This document shows, piece after piece, positions 26,401 through 37,981 of a DNA stretch of 64,000 nucleotides. The number at the start of each line of letters is the position of its first letter. Position 1 is the stretch's first letter. Source of the stretch: JAJDTQ01 sp963422385 (GTDB taxonomy: Bacteria > Desulfobacterota > Binatia > UBA9968 > JAJDTQ01); assembly GCA_963422385.1 (NCBI GenBank), contig OY729432.1, forward strand, positions 3,844,001 to 3,908,000. Direction: 5' to 3'. The translations under genes were made by a program, and so were the position numbers. The notes beneath the pieces are model-generated. The model searched no databases. It saw only the letters and a program-made list of their open reading frames with translations, and was not told where the DNA came from.

Positions 26401-28936
26401 CCTCACTAGAGTACGTGTTAGCGAGCTGAGTGGCCTCGCCCAACAAGTAGACGCCCAATCCCAATTGAAAGCTTGCCTCGATCACAACCAAGAGATGAAG
26501 ACTCTCCTCGGCACTCGTTTTCACGGAGCAGCAACCGATTGGGAGAAATTCGAGACCGACACCACCGCTGCCCGGACTATTGTGTCGATCCAGAACAACT
26601 CTGGCTGTGCGCTCGACATTCTGGAAAAAGGGAGGGCGCAAGAGGCGCTCACGGCCTTCAGGTTGATCATCCAAAAGGACGCTGATGCCGAAGCTGCTCT
26701 CACCAATCTTTCTCGACATACAGGAATAAATGTTACCCAGTTCTCTGGCGATCGGACGCCTGCGGAAATCGCCGAGTACCTGAAAGCCGCTTCAGAGGAC
26801 AAGGATGGGCTCTACCTTCACTCAGAGTATGCTGTGGCAAGACGCGATCTTGAAGAAGCAGGTTTTGACTGGGTGGTCGCAGCACTCTCCGAAGCGGGGT
26901 TGCCCTTGCATGATTTAGGAGCCATCCCCGAAGCGGTCGTGATACGTGCACTCGCCATACAGGTTTTCAAGGTTCATGGTCGCCGCCTTGGATGCTTCCG
27001 GGGAAAGCAACTGGATGAGTTACGTACGCGATTCGCTGCCCTCGACCGCGAAATCATCAAGATGTCGCGTAACTATCTCAGGACAAAGACGCGCGATTCG
27101 GCCAGACATATCCATGGTAACGGTGTTGGCCGGAAATCCAACTGGACTGAGATGGCTCTCATCCAAAATGAGATCAGCAAGAAGCAACGCTTTATTCCGG
27201 TCCGTGATCTGACTACGCGCGCTAGAGGAGCGTTGCTCGAACTGAAACCGTGCTGGATGATGTCGCCGCTGGCTGTCGCCCAATATCTGCCCCATGGCGA
27301 GCAGAGATTCGATTTATGCATTATCGACGAAGCATCGCAAATGCCCCCAGAGGATTCGCTCGGTGCATTGGCTCGGAGCCGCCAAGCAGTAGTGGTCGGC
27401 GATACCAATCAGCTACCGCCGACGAGTTTCTTCCGAAAGATGATCGAGGATGAGGACGCTGACGACGACGAAACGGTTCTCGATGAATCGATACTTGAGA
27501 TGGCCAACGCCGCTTTTCGACCACTGCGGCGCCTCCGCTGGCATTATCGTTCCCGTCATTCCGCGTTGATCAAGTTTTCCAACCATATGGTCTATCACGA
27601 CGATCTTGTTGTCTTCCCCTCAGCCATGGAGGCAAGGGTGGACATGGGGGTCTCTCTGGTTCCTGTGCGGGGCAGATATCGCTCAAGCACCAATGGCGAC
27701 GAGGCGCGAGCAATGATCGACGCCACACTGCGATTCATGAGAATCAGTCCCGATCGTTCCTTGGGGATCGTAACGCTGAACCAGAAACAACGCGATTTGC
27801 TCCTTGAAGAAATGGAATATGCATTGAATCAAGACAAAATCGTATCCAGATACGTTGACCAATGGGCCGAGAAAAACGACGGTCTGGAGCCGTTCTTCAT
27901 AAAGAACCTGGAGAATGTCCAGGGGGACGAGCGAGACGTTATTTTCATCGGTACGGTATATGGACCCGAAGAGCCAGACGGCCCCGTAATGCAACGCTTT
28001 GGTCCTATCAATGGCCTAGCGGGCAAGCGGCGTCTTAACGTACTGTTTTCACGCGCCAAGCAGCAAATTGTCACATTTTCTTCAATGGTGACATCGGATA
28101 TCCGAGCAGAGGAGAAAGGTAACCCCGGCGCCTACATGCTGAAACGGTGGCTTGAATACTCCGCCACCGGACTACTCCCTGCGGGCAAACAGACCTACAG
28201 GGAGCCTGATTCCGATTTTGAAATCTTTGTTGTCGATCAAATTCGATCGATGGGATTTGAGCCTGTACCGCAAGTCGGCGTTGCTGGCCATTTTATCGAT
28301 ATAGGCGTCAGGCACGCAGATTGGCCGCATGGCTTCATCATGGGAGTGGAGTGCGATGGCGAATCGTATCATTCGTCGAAATCGGCTCGTGATAGAGACC
28401 GACTTCGCCAAGAAGTTCTGGAGGGCCTCGGCTGGCATCTTCACAGGATTTGGTCAATCGACTGGTTCAACAATGCACAGAAGGAGGCAAAAGAATTACG
28501 ACGGGCCATCAACGCCCGCCTTGACTGGCTCAAGAACAATGCCGCCCTATTCGCAGCCCCCGTCCAAGATGAGCCCCGCTCGCTTTCTTCGGAGAATCTT
28601 CTGCCGGATGCAACAGATTCATCCCTGGCAGTGGAACCCGTAACTTCAACGCCGGCAGCAGGTTCCCTGAAATCAGAAACGCACACAGAGGGCACTGATC
28701 CACGCTACATCGCAGTCGGCGACACAGTGCGCGTCCGCTATCTATCAGGAACAGAGCCAACCCTGGAGATTACCCTTAGCGACGAAATCAATGTGCCAGA
28801 CCACGGCATTGTGCACACCGATAGACCTCTCGGCCAAGCTCTGCTCGGTGCCGAAGAGAGCGACGAAATCGACGTGTTAGTAGGCAACTTTGTGCGAGAA
28901 GCCGTTATCGAAAGGGTGATCAAGGGCCAGCAGTAA
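23435..28936 (+). pseudogene. DUF4011-helicase-nuclease defence-type protein (HheA-like), broken by frameshift
   Basis: Intact length would be about 1830 aa. Part one (to TAG 24880) has the DUF4011 N terminus (ARIENLRPKLLDLSRRNPLIS) and Walker A GPPGTGKSQT. Part two (from about 24899, same frame) has a helical insertion, Walker B LCIIDEASQMPPED, SF1 motifs VQGDERDVIFIGT and KRRLNVLFSRAKQQIV, and a C-terminal Vsr/MTES_1575-type nuclease (VECDGESYHSSKSARDRDRLRQ, LGWHLHRIWSIDW). This architecture is listed among candidate phage-defence proteins (Hhe type). Between the halves lie an extra 8-bp repeat copy and one more base, giving two stops. ATG 23435 has GAGGG upstream; ATG 23405 has no ribosome site. 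The DNA is clearly AT-richer than its neighbours, which suggests transfer. Confidence 0.85.
24845..24868 (+). repeat. three tandem copies of GTCGTTGC at the helicase frameshift
   Basis: GTCGTTGC is repeated exactly three times. With two copies the frame would read KVVASLRRRVEM, as expected for the family. The third copy shifts the frame and creates the stop at 24878. This is a classic slippage site. Confidence 0.8.
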
Positions 28937-29065
28937 AAACTGAAAATTGTATTTCGCCGGAATGACGGTTATGCCATTGCAAGGTGGTCGTGCCTCGAAG
29001 GACTCGAACTCTTCGCCGGACGTTGATTTCAAGCAACCTTGCGCCATGCCATGGCGGCGCATTCG

Positions 29066-30235
29066 CTACGGCTTGACGATCAGCGACGGCCCTTCCGCCG
29101 CTTCTTCCCGCTCCTGAGCCCTGGGCAGGGTCAGACTGCGTATCACCAGGGCTTCCAGCAGCGGAATCCCGAGGCTCCCCAGGTCGCCGCGGCGAATGGC
29201 CAGAGCGACGCCGAGGATGGCCTTGGCCTTCTCTTCCTGGCCGGAGACGTGGAGGTGGAGCGTTGCGTCCTCGAAACGCCGCTCAAAGACCGGACCCGCC
29301 TCCGAGCCGAGGAAGATTCCCTGGACGGCTTCCCGGACGATGCTCTGGAACCGTTCCTTCTTTTGCATCGGGTTGAGCACGATGCGGCTCTGCTCGGTAT
29401 CATCGAGGCGTTTCAGATAGGGCTCCAGCAGGTCTTCTTCCACGAACCACGTACGGAACTCCTGTTCCTCCAGAAGCTTCTCCGAGGTTTCGGACAACGC
29501 CGTGAAATCAATGCTGTCGGCGTCGACGAGATCGAAGATCGGATGGGAGCGTTGCGCGGGCTTGGCAGCGGCCAGGTGAGTCCGCAGACGGGGATAATCG
29601 GCCACTCCCTCGGCCGGCGAATCCGTCACTTTCCGGTAGGCTTCATGCAGCAACCAGTCGGCGTACTCCCAAGGCACCGGCGTCATGGAGACGTCGAGTT
29701 GGGCCTTCATGTCATCCATCATCCGGCGGAGCTCCTTGCGGCGGATGACGTTGCCCCCGAGCCTTTCAAGTCCGCGGCGGTCATTGACGGCCGCCTGCAT
29801 GACCATCAGCCCGCCGCCGGGTTGCGGCCGCGTCAGGATAACCATTCGTGAGCCGGCGCCGGTCACCGATGAGAGGTACCCGTCGATCTCGGGCGCGAGG
29901 CTGAAGTTCGCGCGGGCTTCCCCCGCCTCGGGCGCTTCGGGCCCGGCCGACACCAGACCTCCCTGGGCCAGCTTGAACAGGGACCTGCGGATCTCCCGCC
30001 GGATCTCCTTGCTCCCGGGCCGGCCTTCGAGAGACTTGAGCGCCTCCACCGCGGCGACGGCGCGGATGCGGCCCAGAACGTAGACCACCGCCAGCGACGC
30101 AGCCGGGTCCGTTCCGAACCTTTGGAGCAGCGGCTCCACCATGGTTGCATCCGGCGATTCCGTCTCCAAACCCTCGCCCCGGAGCGCTTCCAGGCCGCTT
30201 CGAATGGTCTTCTGTCGCGCGTTCTGCCTGGCCAT
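29066..30235 (-). CDS. HEAT-repeat-like protein of unknown function
   Basis: 389 aa from ATG 30235. The N-terminal third is helical and HEAT-like (LLQRFGTDPAASLAVVYVLGRIRAVAAVEALKSLEG). The middle has a beta segment (SRMVILTRPQPGGGLMVMQAAVNDRRGLERL) and the C-terminal part is helical again. An ATVEALLQRFG-type start and repeated LEEQEFRTWFVEE / YLKRLDD helices suggest a scaffold. No catalytic motif was found and I do not recognise the family. It is convergent with the helicase gene and divergent from the enoyl-CoA hydratase. Confidence 0.6.
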   Translation of the reverse strand: MARQNARQKTIRSGLEALRGEGLETESPDATMVEPLLQRFGTDPAASLAVVYVLGRIRAVAAVEALKSLEGRPGSKEIRREIRRSLFKLAQGGLVSAGPEAPEAGEARANFSLAPEIDGYLSSVTGAGSRMVILTRPQPGGGLMVMQAAVNDRRGLERLGGNVIRRKELRRMMDDMKAQLDVSMTPVPWEYADWLLHEAYRKVTDSPAEGVADYPRLRTHLAAAKPAQRSHPIFDLVDADSIDFTALSETSEKLLEEQEFRTWFVEEDLLEPYLKRLDDTEQSRIVLNPMQKKERFQSIVREAVQGIFLGSEAGPVFERRFEDATLHLHVSGQEEKAKAILGVALAIRRGDLGSLGIPLLEALVIRSLTLPRAQEREEAAEGPSLIVKP

Positions 30236-30283
30236 CGTGTTACTCTTGCCATACAGGGGCGCATTTTCCAACGGAACACGCCC

Positions 30284-30307
30284 GGGGGCGGACTTCGCAC
30301 CCGCCCG
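30284..30307. repeat. degenerate GGGCGGGTTTG-type palindromic repeat
   Basis: GGGGGCGG and ACCCGCCCG around ACTTCGC form an imperfect hairpin related to the copy at 15934. It lies upstream of the HEAT-like gene. Confidence 0.4.
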
Positions 30308-30361
30308 TTCTCCCGGCATCCGTGGACCGGGTTCCATCCGTGGGCCACAGGCCGTCAAGTA

Positions 30362-30390
30362 TTGACTTGTCCGGCTCTGCCCGCTAATTC
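30362..30390 (+). promoter_or_regulatory. probable sigma70 promoter for the enoyl-CoA hydratase gene
   Basis: TTGACT (30362-30367), a 17-base spacer, TAATTC (30385-30390). This leaves a leader of about 155 bases before the start codon at 30554. Confidence 0.5.
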
Positions 30391-30553
30391 AGATGGATCG
30401 GCGAACACGAAAGCTGCCCCCGTTACAGTGCCCTTCTTCCCGCTCGAATCCGGCATCCCGGGATGCGAAAGTGGCTCGGCTGTGCGGCGAACCGCCGGCG
30501 CCCGGCGATTCGGTCGGCGTTATCTCAGGAAACGTTATTTCAGGAGGCAAAAC

Positions 30554-31342
30554 ATGGCAGACGGCACCATTGACCAAAGAACAGAAGACGGAATCTCCCT
30601 GATCGAGCTGAATCACCCGCCGGTCAACTCCTACACGCACGAGATGCTGCGGGAACTCGATGACGCGCTGCTGAAGGCGCGCTTCGACGACGACACCCAT
30701 GTAATCGTGATTACCGGCAAGGGGGAGAAGTTCTTCTCGGCCGGCGCCGACATCAACATGCTCGGGAGCCGGACCCTTTCCTACAAGGCCAACTTCGCGC
30801 TCCACGGACACGAGGTGCTCATGCGCATGGAGAACACCCCCAAGCTGGTGATCGCCGCGGTCAACGGCCACGCCGTCGGCGGCGGCCTGGAGATCTCCAT
30901 GGCGGCAGACATCCGCATCGGCAAGAAGGACGGCGGCCGGATGGGCCTGGCGGAGGTGAACCTCGGGGTCATGCCGGGCATGGGCGGCACCCAGCGCCTT
31001 CCGCGTCTGGTGGGCCGGGCCAAGGCCCTGGAGCTCTGCGCCACGGGCAGGCAGGTGGCCTTCGAGGAGGCCATGGACATGGGGCTCCTTCACTACATTC
31101 ATGAACGCGACACTTTCATGCAGGACGTCATGGACTACGCCAGGCAGTTCGTCCCGCCCAACAAGGCGAGCCTGGCCGTGGGCAAGATCAAGCGCGCCGT
31201 CCACGCGGGGATCGAGACCTCGCTGCCGGAGGGTCTGGCGTTCGAGCGGGAGGTGCTCACCCAGACCTTTGCCAGCGATGACGGCAACGAGGGCGTGACG
31301 GCCTACCTGGAGAAGCGAACGGCCAGGTTCAAGGGCCAGTAG
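30554..31342 (+). CDS. enoyl-CoA hydratase/isomerase family protein
   Basis: 262 aa with AGGAGG 6 bases before ATG. KFFSAGADINML and GHAVGGGLEISMAADIRI form the oxyanion-hole and CoA-binding segments. GLAEVNLGVMPGMGGTQRLPRLVG keeps the catalytic Glu of crotonases. FPPNKAS and a C-terminal helix EGVTAYLEKRTARFKG complete the fold. It hydrates 2-enoyl-CoA in beta-oxidation or a related degradation route. The aldehyde dehydrogenase follows 99 bases later on the same strand. Confidence 0.9.
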   Translation: MADGTIDQRTEDGISLIELNHPPVNSYTHEMLRELDDALLKARFDDDTHVIVITGKGEKFFSAGADINMLGSRTLSYKANFALHGHEVLMRMENTPKLVIAAVNGHAVGGGLEISMAADIRIGKKDGGRMGLAEVNLGVMPGMGGTQRLPRLVGRAKALELCATGRQVAFEEAMDMGLLHYIHERDTFMQDVMDYARQFVPPNKASLAVGKIKRAVHAGIETSLPEGLAFEREVLTQTFASDDGNEGVTAYLEKRTARFKGQ

Positions 31343-31441
31343 GCGAAAGAGACGGTTCAAGGCCTCGGCGGCCCGCGCGATGCGGCGTAGCCGGGGATTC
31401 ATGCGAAACATCCCATCAATGTAAGAATCCGGAGGTATCGA

Positions 31442-32899
31442 ATGTCCAAGCTGTTGATCGGCGGCGAACTCGTGGACGCCGTGAAGAAGGAAACCTACGA
31501 AGTGCGGAATCCGGCCACCGGAGAGGTGGTGGACCACGCCGCCAAGGGCTCCGAAGAGGACGTCCGGCAAGCCGCGGAAGCCGCGGAAGCGGCCTTCAGG
31601 GAATGGTCCGACACCACCCCGGAAGACCGCGGCAAGGCGCTGGAGAGCGCCTGTGACCTCATCAAGGAGCGCCGCAAGGACATCGCGCAACTCCTGACCC
31701 AGGAGCAGGGAAAGACCCTGTTCGAGGCCGGGCTCGAGATCCATCACCTGATCCACGGCCTGGAGTTCTACGCGGGGCTGGCCTCCAAGGTACGCGGCTC
31801 CCACGTGCCGCTACCGCAAAAGAACGCCTACGGCATGGTGGTGCGGCAGCCCATCGGCGTTTGCGGCGCCATCGTGCCGTGGAACTTTCCGCTGACGCTC
31901 ATGGGGACCAAGGTAGGTCCGGCGCTGGCGGCCGGCAACACCATCATCGTCAAGCCCGCCTCCACCACCCCGCTGGCCACGGCGCTGTGCATGGAGCTGA
32001 TCCAGCAGGCCACCTACGCGGACGGCAAGAAGAGCCTGCCCAAGGGCGCGGTGAACTTCGTAAGCGGACCCGGCGGCTCGGTGGGCGAGGAGCTGTTGAG
32101 CAACCCCCGCATCCGCCGTATCGCCTTCACCGGATCGACCCCCATCGGGCGTCACGTCATGGAGGTAGCGGGAAGAGAGATCAAGCGTGTCACCCTGGAG
32201 CTCGGCGGCAGCGACCCCATGATCGTCATGGAGGACGCCAACGTCGACATGGCGGTGAAGATGGCGGACATCGGGCGGTACTTCAACTGCGGGCAGATGT
32301 GCCTCGGGGTGAAGCGGCTCTTCGTGCACGAATCCATCGCCGAAGACTTCGTCGGCAAGCTCGCGACGGGCCTCCTGAAGAAGGCGGTGGGAGACGGAAT
32401 GAAAAAGGAAAGCCGCATGGGGCCGCTCCACGTCGATTACCAGCGCACGGAGGTGGAGGAGCAGGTGGAGGACGCCAAGGCCCGGGGAGCCAAAGCGGTG
32501 GCGGGCGGGGCCCGGCCGGAAGGCGACGAGTTCAAGAACGGCTTCTTCTACCTGCCGACGCTGCTCACGGACGTGCCGGACGATGCCCGCATCGCCCGGG
32601 AGGAATGCTTCGGGCCGGCCCTGCCGGTGTTCACCTTCAAGGACATCGACGAAGCCATCGAGCGGTCCAACGCCTCCGAGTTCGGCCTCGGCTCGTCCAT
32701 CTGGACAAACAACATGGTCTACGCCAACAAGGCCATCGACAGGCTCGAGGCGGGTAACGTGTGGGTGAACTCGCTTCACTACGGCTACGACGAGCTGCCC
32801 TTCGGCGGCGTCAAGTCCAGCGGCGTGGGGCGCGAGCACGGACCCGAGGCACTGGACTACTACCTCGAGCCCAAGGGCGTGGTGGTCGTCAACGTGTAG
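31442..32899 (+). CDS. NAD(P)-dependent aldehyde dehydrogenase
   Basis: 485 aa, normal length. The markers are PWNFPLTLMGTKVGPALAAGNTIIVKPA (cofactor site), FTGSTPIGRHV, ELGGSDPMIVM with the general-base Glu, and FNCGQMCLG with the catalytic Cys. The C-terminal half has ECFGPALPVF and LPFGGVKSSGVGREHG. It is nearest in pattern to succinate-semialdehyde or benzaldehyde-type dehydrogenases; the exact aldehyde is unknown. GGAGG precedes ATG 31442. Its downstream gap (32900-33126) starts with a T-run and holds an imperfect hairpin and no gene. Confidence 0.92.
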   Translation: MSKLLIGGELVDAVKKETYEVRNPATGEVVDHAAKGSEEDVRQAAEAAEAAFREWSDTTPEDRGKALESACDLIKERRKDIAQLLTQEQGKTLFEAGLEIHHLIHGLEFYAGLASKVRGSHVPLPQKNAYGMVVRQPIGVCGAIVPWNFPLTLMGTKVGPALAAGNTIIVKPASTTPLATALCMELIQQATYADGKKSLPKGAVNFVSGPGGSVGEELLSNPRIRRIAFTGSTPIGRHVMEVAGREIKRVTLELGGSDPMIVMEDANVDMAVKMADIGRYFNCGQMCLGVKRLFVHESIAEDFVGKLATGLLKKAVGDGMKKESRMGPLHVDYQRTEVEEQVEDAKARGAKAVAGGARPEGDEFKNGFFYLPTLLTDVPDDARIAREECFGPALPVFTFKDIDEAIERSNASEFGLGSSIWTNNMVYANKAIDRLEAGNVWVNSLHYGYDELPFGGVKSSGVGREHGPEALDYYLEPKGVVVVNV

Positions 32900-33126
32900 G
32901 CGGTTTTTTTTGGGACTCCTGGGCGGCGGAGGGATACGACAGTGCTTCCCGGCCCCGCCCCCGGATCCCGCTTCCGCGGGAACGACGGACTCCGAGTGCG
33001 GTGCCGTTTCATACTTCGCTACATACGCCGCTATCCCGACAAGCTCCCTCGTAGAGAAGGCGTTTTGACACAGCTTGTTGCGCGCGAAGACGGTTCGGGA
33101 GCGTGGCTGCCTGGTCGCGCAGTTTG

Positions 33127-34911
33127 ATGCAAGCGTCAGCCAATCTTTCCGATTCCCGACCCGCCGGCCGCAACGTGCGTCCCCTGCGGCGGCTCGCCGC
33201 CTATCTGAAACCCTATCCGGTCCTGCTGACCCTGGCCGCCGTGTCCCTTCTGGCGGCCGCCGGGGCCACGCTCATCCTCCCCATCGCCGCCCGGCAGATA
33301 CTGGAGACCGGCTTCGCCGAAGCCAACCGCACGCTGATCAGCCAGCGTTTCCAACTTCTGCTGGGGGTCATCGCCGTGCTGGCCGCGGCATCCGCCAGCC
33401 GCTTCTATTTCGTCGCCAGGATCGGCGAACGGGTGGTGGCCGACATCCGCAAGCAGATCCACGGTCACGTGTTGCGCATGAACCCCACGTTCTTCGAGGT
33501 CACCCGCACCGGCGAGATCCTCTCGCGTTTGACCACCGATACGACGTTGATCCAGACGGTGATCGGCTCCGGCGCCTCCATGGCCTTGCGGAACCTGCTG
33601 ATTTTCGCCGGCGGTTTCGTGATGTTGATCGTGACCAGCCCGCAACTCATGGGCGCCGTCGTGGTGCTCATCCCACTCGTGCTGCTGCCGATCCTGATAC
33701 TGGGCCGAAGGGTAAGGCGCCTGTCCCGGCTGAGCCAGGATCGAGTGGCGGACACCAGCGCCCTCGCCGGCGAGAACCTCGACGCGGTCGAGACGGTGCA
33801 GGCATTCACCCAGGAACGCAACGAGCGGGAACGCTTCAGTGCCGCCACCGAGGCGGCCTACCACACCGCACTGCTGAGAATCCGCAACCGGGCGCTGCTC
33901 ATCTTCCTCGTCATCACGCTCATGTTCGGCGGCGTCGTAGGAGTACTCTGGCTGGGAGCGGAAGCGGTGCTGAGCAGCCGGATGTCCGCCGGCGTCCTGA
34001 TCCAGTTCGTGTTCTACGCGATTTTCGTGGCGGGCTCGGCCGCCACCCTGAGCCAGGTCTGGGGCGAGGTGCAGCGGGCCGCCGGGGCCACGGAACGATT
34101 GATGGAGATCCTGGACGCACGGCCGGCCATCAACGCCCCGGCAGCGACCCGATCCCTGCCCGAACCGCCGCGAGGCAGCGTCGTTCTCGACGCGGTGGAG
34201 TTCCGATACCCATCCCGACCCGATGAGCACGCGCTGCGCGGCTTTTCGCTCGCCATCGAGCCGGGGGAGACCGTAGCCTTGGTGGGTCCCTCGGGCGCCG
34301 GCAAGAGCACCGTGTTCAAGCTGCTGCTGAGATTCTACGACCCGGGCAGCGGGTGCATTCGGCTGGACGGCGTGGACCTTCGGGAAGCCGACCCCCAGGC
34401 CGCGCGGAGCCGCATCGGGCTGGTGCCCCAGGAAACCGTGATATTCGCCGCCAACGCCAGGGAGAACATCCGCTACGGCCGCCCCGAGGCCCTGGACGCC
34501 GAGGTAACCGCGGCCGCGCGCGCCGCCTTCGCCGACGACTTCATCCAGGGGCTGCCGGAGCGCTACGACACCTTCCTCGGCGAGAAAGGCCTGCGGCTTT
34601 CCATCGGCCAACGGCAACGCATTGCCATCGCCCGGGCCATCCTCAGGGATCCGGCCGTCATGCTGCTTGACGAAGCCACGAGTTCCCTGGACGCGGAAAG
34701 CGAGCACCTCGTCCACGAGGCCCTGGAGCGCCTCATGGCCAACCGCACCACCCTCATCATCGCCCACCGTCTCGCCACGGTGCTCAAAGCCGACCGCATC
34801 GTCGTCATCGACCAAGGCCGCATCGTCGCCGCCGGCACCCATGAAGAACTCATGAGCGACGGCGGTCTCTACGCCCGGCTGGCCTCGCTGCAGTTCGCGC
34901 CGGAGGCGTAG
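33127..34911 (+). CDS. ABC-type exporter, fused membrane and ATPase domains (MsbA-like)
   Basis: 594 aa. An N-terminal six-helix membrane domain (LLTLAAVSLLAAAGATLILP onward) includes the coupling stretch ADIRKQIHGHVLRMNPTFFE. The ATPase has Walker A GPSGAGKST, Q-loop GLVPQETVIF, signature LSIGQRQRIAIARAIL (Ile in place of the second Gly of LSGGQ), Walker B VMLLDEATSSLD and switch IIAHR. It is half of a homodimeric lipid/drug-type exporter. ATG 33127 is chosen; no good ribosome site is seen for it. Confidence 0.9.
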   Translation: MQASANLSDSRPAGRNVRPLRRLAAYLKPYPVLLTLAAVSLLAAAGATLILPIAARQILETGFAEANRTLISQRFQLLLGVIAVLAAASASRFYFVARIGERVVADIRKQIHGHVLRMNPTFFEVTRTGEILSRLTTDTTLIQTVIGSGASMALRNLLIFAGGFVMLIVTSPQLMGAVVVLIPLVLLPILILGRRVRRLSRLSQDRVADTSALAGENLDAVETVQAFTQERNERERFSAATEAAYHTALLRIRNRALLIFLVITLMFGGVVGVLWLGAEAVLSSRMSAGVLIQFVFYAIFVAGSAATLSQVWGEVQRAAGATERLMEILDARPAINAPAATRSLPEPPRGSVVLDAVEFRYPSRPDEHALRGFSLAIEPGETVALVGPSGAGKSTVFKLLLRFYDPGSGCIRLDGVDLREADPQAARSRIGLVPQETVIFAANARENIRYGRPEALDAEVTAAARAAFADDFIQGLPERYDTFLGEKGLRLSIGQRQRIAIARAILRDPAVMLLDEATSSLDAESEHLVHEALERLMANRTTLIIAHRLATVLKADRIVVIDQGRIVAAGTHEELMSDGGLYARLASLQFAPEA

Positions 34912-34947
34912 TCATTGACCCCTCCGTTCTAAACAGGCCTTATCTTC

Positions 34948-36342
<1,395 letters not shown>

Positions 36343-36419
36343 GACTCGTCCTCTACGCCCAACGGAGCGTTGCCGCAAGCGTCGGGAACCTTCCTTGACC
36401 GACGGCGCGGGGCGGACAC

Positions 36420-36471
36420 GGGCGCGTTTGAAAACCGCCCCCTGCGCCTTCGTCCTACCGAGGCGCAGGGG
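36420..36471. repeat. REP-like repeat plus a perfect 11-bp hairpin after the EutA-like gene
   Basis: CCCCTGCGCCT (36439-36449) pairs exactly with AGGCGCAGGGG (36461-36471), 1 base from the EutA-like stop. Next to it GGGCGCGTTTG-AAAACCGCCC (36420-36440) is a variant of the palindrome at 15934. It may act as a 3' stabiliser or partial terminator. There is no T-run. Confidence 0.6.
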
Positions 36472-36472
36472 C

Positions 36473-37972
36473 CTATTGCCGGATGGCCGCGTTCTGCTCC
36501 GCGCTGGGAAACACGAGCGACTTGATGACGACGGGCACCGCCCCGGAGGAGGGAATCAACGCGCCGACGTCGATGTAATCGAACTCCTGCAACGCGATGC
36601 CGTCTACGGAGATGATGGGCTTGTCGAGCTCCATCTCCTCCTTGAAGTGAAGGCCCAGGATGCCGCCGATGTCGCCGTCGTTCACCAGGATCAGCGGGTG
36701 CCCCTTGTCCAGAATCGGCTTGAGGCCCTCCGCCACCGCGCCGCAGAAGGCCTGCAGGCGGTTGAAGGTGGCCGACCCCTCCCAGTGGAACGCCAGCGCC
36801 ACCGGCTGGCGGCCCGCCTGCAGATCGAGCCGCCGCAGCGCGTCGTCGATGGCGGCGATGACCTTGGCGGGATCGATGTCGTCGTCCCACTGGAAGTCGG
36901 CCCTCACCACCGGAACGTTCCTCACCGGCACCGCGTCGGGCGGCGAGATGAAGATGGTGCTGCCGCTGACCTGGATGGTGTACTGGGAGGCGCCGATGAC
37001 GGTGGCGCGGATGCGCGCCGACGGCTCCAAAATCGGTATTCCCAGCCCTTCCACGCGGCGACGGATCTCCCGGCCCAGCACCGCGCCCATGTCGCCGAAG
37101 CCGTTGTCGTCGGCGTGGCCGTAGATGAACTCGGAGACCCCTCCCGAGAAGGTAACCGCGTCGACCTTGCCCCGGTACGCAAGCGGCGGCAGCCGGAGCA
37201 GCCCGCGGGTTTCCTCGGTGAGCTCCTGCTGGTTGACCACCTCGAACAGGCGGTCCGCCATCTCGGAAGCGATGGCCTGGAGTGTGTCTTCGTTGATGAG
37301 TTGGCCCAATTCCAGCTCGACGCCTACCGCGCCGCCGTGGCGCCGCCCGGCCTCTTCCACCCGGACCACCGCATTGGCCCCGTCCATGGCCAGGAGCCGT
37401 GCGCCCACGTCGATGGCGGTGACCTCGCGCACCCTGCCTCCCGCGCACACGGCGATCTTGCTGGTGCCGCCGCCCACGTCGATGTTCAGCACCACCGCGT
37501 CTTCCCGGCCGGAACGGGCCACTGCCCCCGAGCCGTGGGCCGCCATGGTGGTTTCGAGCCCGTCGCCGGCGGTGACCGAGACGAACCGGCCCGCCTCCTC
37601 GGCGAACAACTCGGCGATGGCCCGGGAGTTGCGCCGCCGCACGGCCACGCCGGTCAGGATCAACGCCCCGGTGTCGATGTCCTCCCGCTTGAGCTTCGCG
37701 TGCTCGTACTGTCGGTTTATGAAGCGGCCCAGGCGATCCACGTCGATGGTCAGGTCGTCGGTGTAGGGCGTGAGCAGAATTTCCGATTCGCTCAACACCG
37801 TCCGCTTCTTGACGATGTAACGGGTGCCTTCCTGGCTTAGCTCAAGAAGCGAGAACACCAAGTGGGACGTGGACGAGCCGATGTCCACGCCCACGCTGGT
37901 GAGCTTGATCTCGTCTTCTTCAACGATGTGCCTGCCGGAACCGGTGAAACCGAGAGATCCTGTGTCGGCCAC
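36473..37972 (-). CDS. eutA: EutA-like reactivating factor (ethanolamine ammonia-lyase reactivase family)
   Basis: 499 aa. SVGVDIGSSTSHLVFSLLEL is the actin-fold phosphate-1 motif. GALILTGVAVRRRNSRAIAELF, DGLETTMAAHGSGA, LNIDVGGGTSKIAVC and FSGGVSEFIYGH follow E. coli EutA in order. The C terminus DYIDVGALIPSSGAVPVVIKSLVFPS is also EutA-like. EutA uses ATP to release damaged cobalamin from ethanolamine ammonia-lyase. No eutB/eutC is present here, so it may serve a distant or different B12 enzyme. It lies 9 bases behind the bicupin gene. Confidence 0.85.
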   Translation of the reverse strand: MADTGSLGFTGSGRHIVEEDEIKLTSVGVDIGSSTSHLVFSLLELSQEGTRYIVKKRTVLSESEILLTPYTDDLTIDVDRLGRFINRQYEHAKLKREDIDTGALILTGVAVRRRNSRAIAELFAEEAGRFVSVTAGDGLETTMAAHGSGAVARSGREDAVVLNIDVGGGTSKIAVCAGGRVREVTAIDVGARLLAMDGANAVVRVEEAGRRHGGAVGVELELGQLINEDTLQAIASEMADRLFEVVNQQELTEETRGLLRLPPLAYRGKVDAVTFSGGVSEFIYGHADDNGFGDMGAVLGREIRRRVEGLGIPILEPSARIRATVIGASQYTIQVSGSTIFISPPDAVPVRNVPVVRADFQWDDDIDPAKVIAAIDDALRRLDLQAGRQPVALAFHWEGSATFNRLQAFCGAVAEGLKPILDKGHPLILVNDGDIGGILGLHFKEEMELDKPIISVDGIALQEFDYIDVGALIPSSGAVPVVIKSLVFPSAEQNAAIRQ

Positions 37973-37981
37973 GAGAAATCC

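Noticed and set aside
33064..33069. TTGACA before the ABC exporter as promoter
   Set aside because: No acceptable -10 hexamer is found 15-19 bases downstream.
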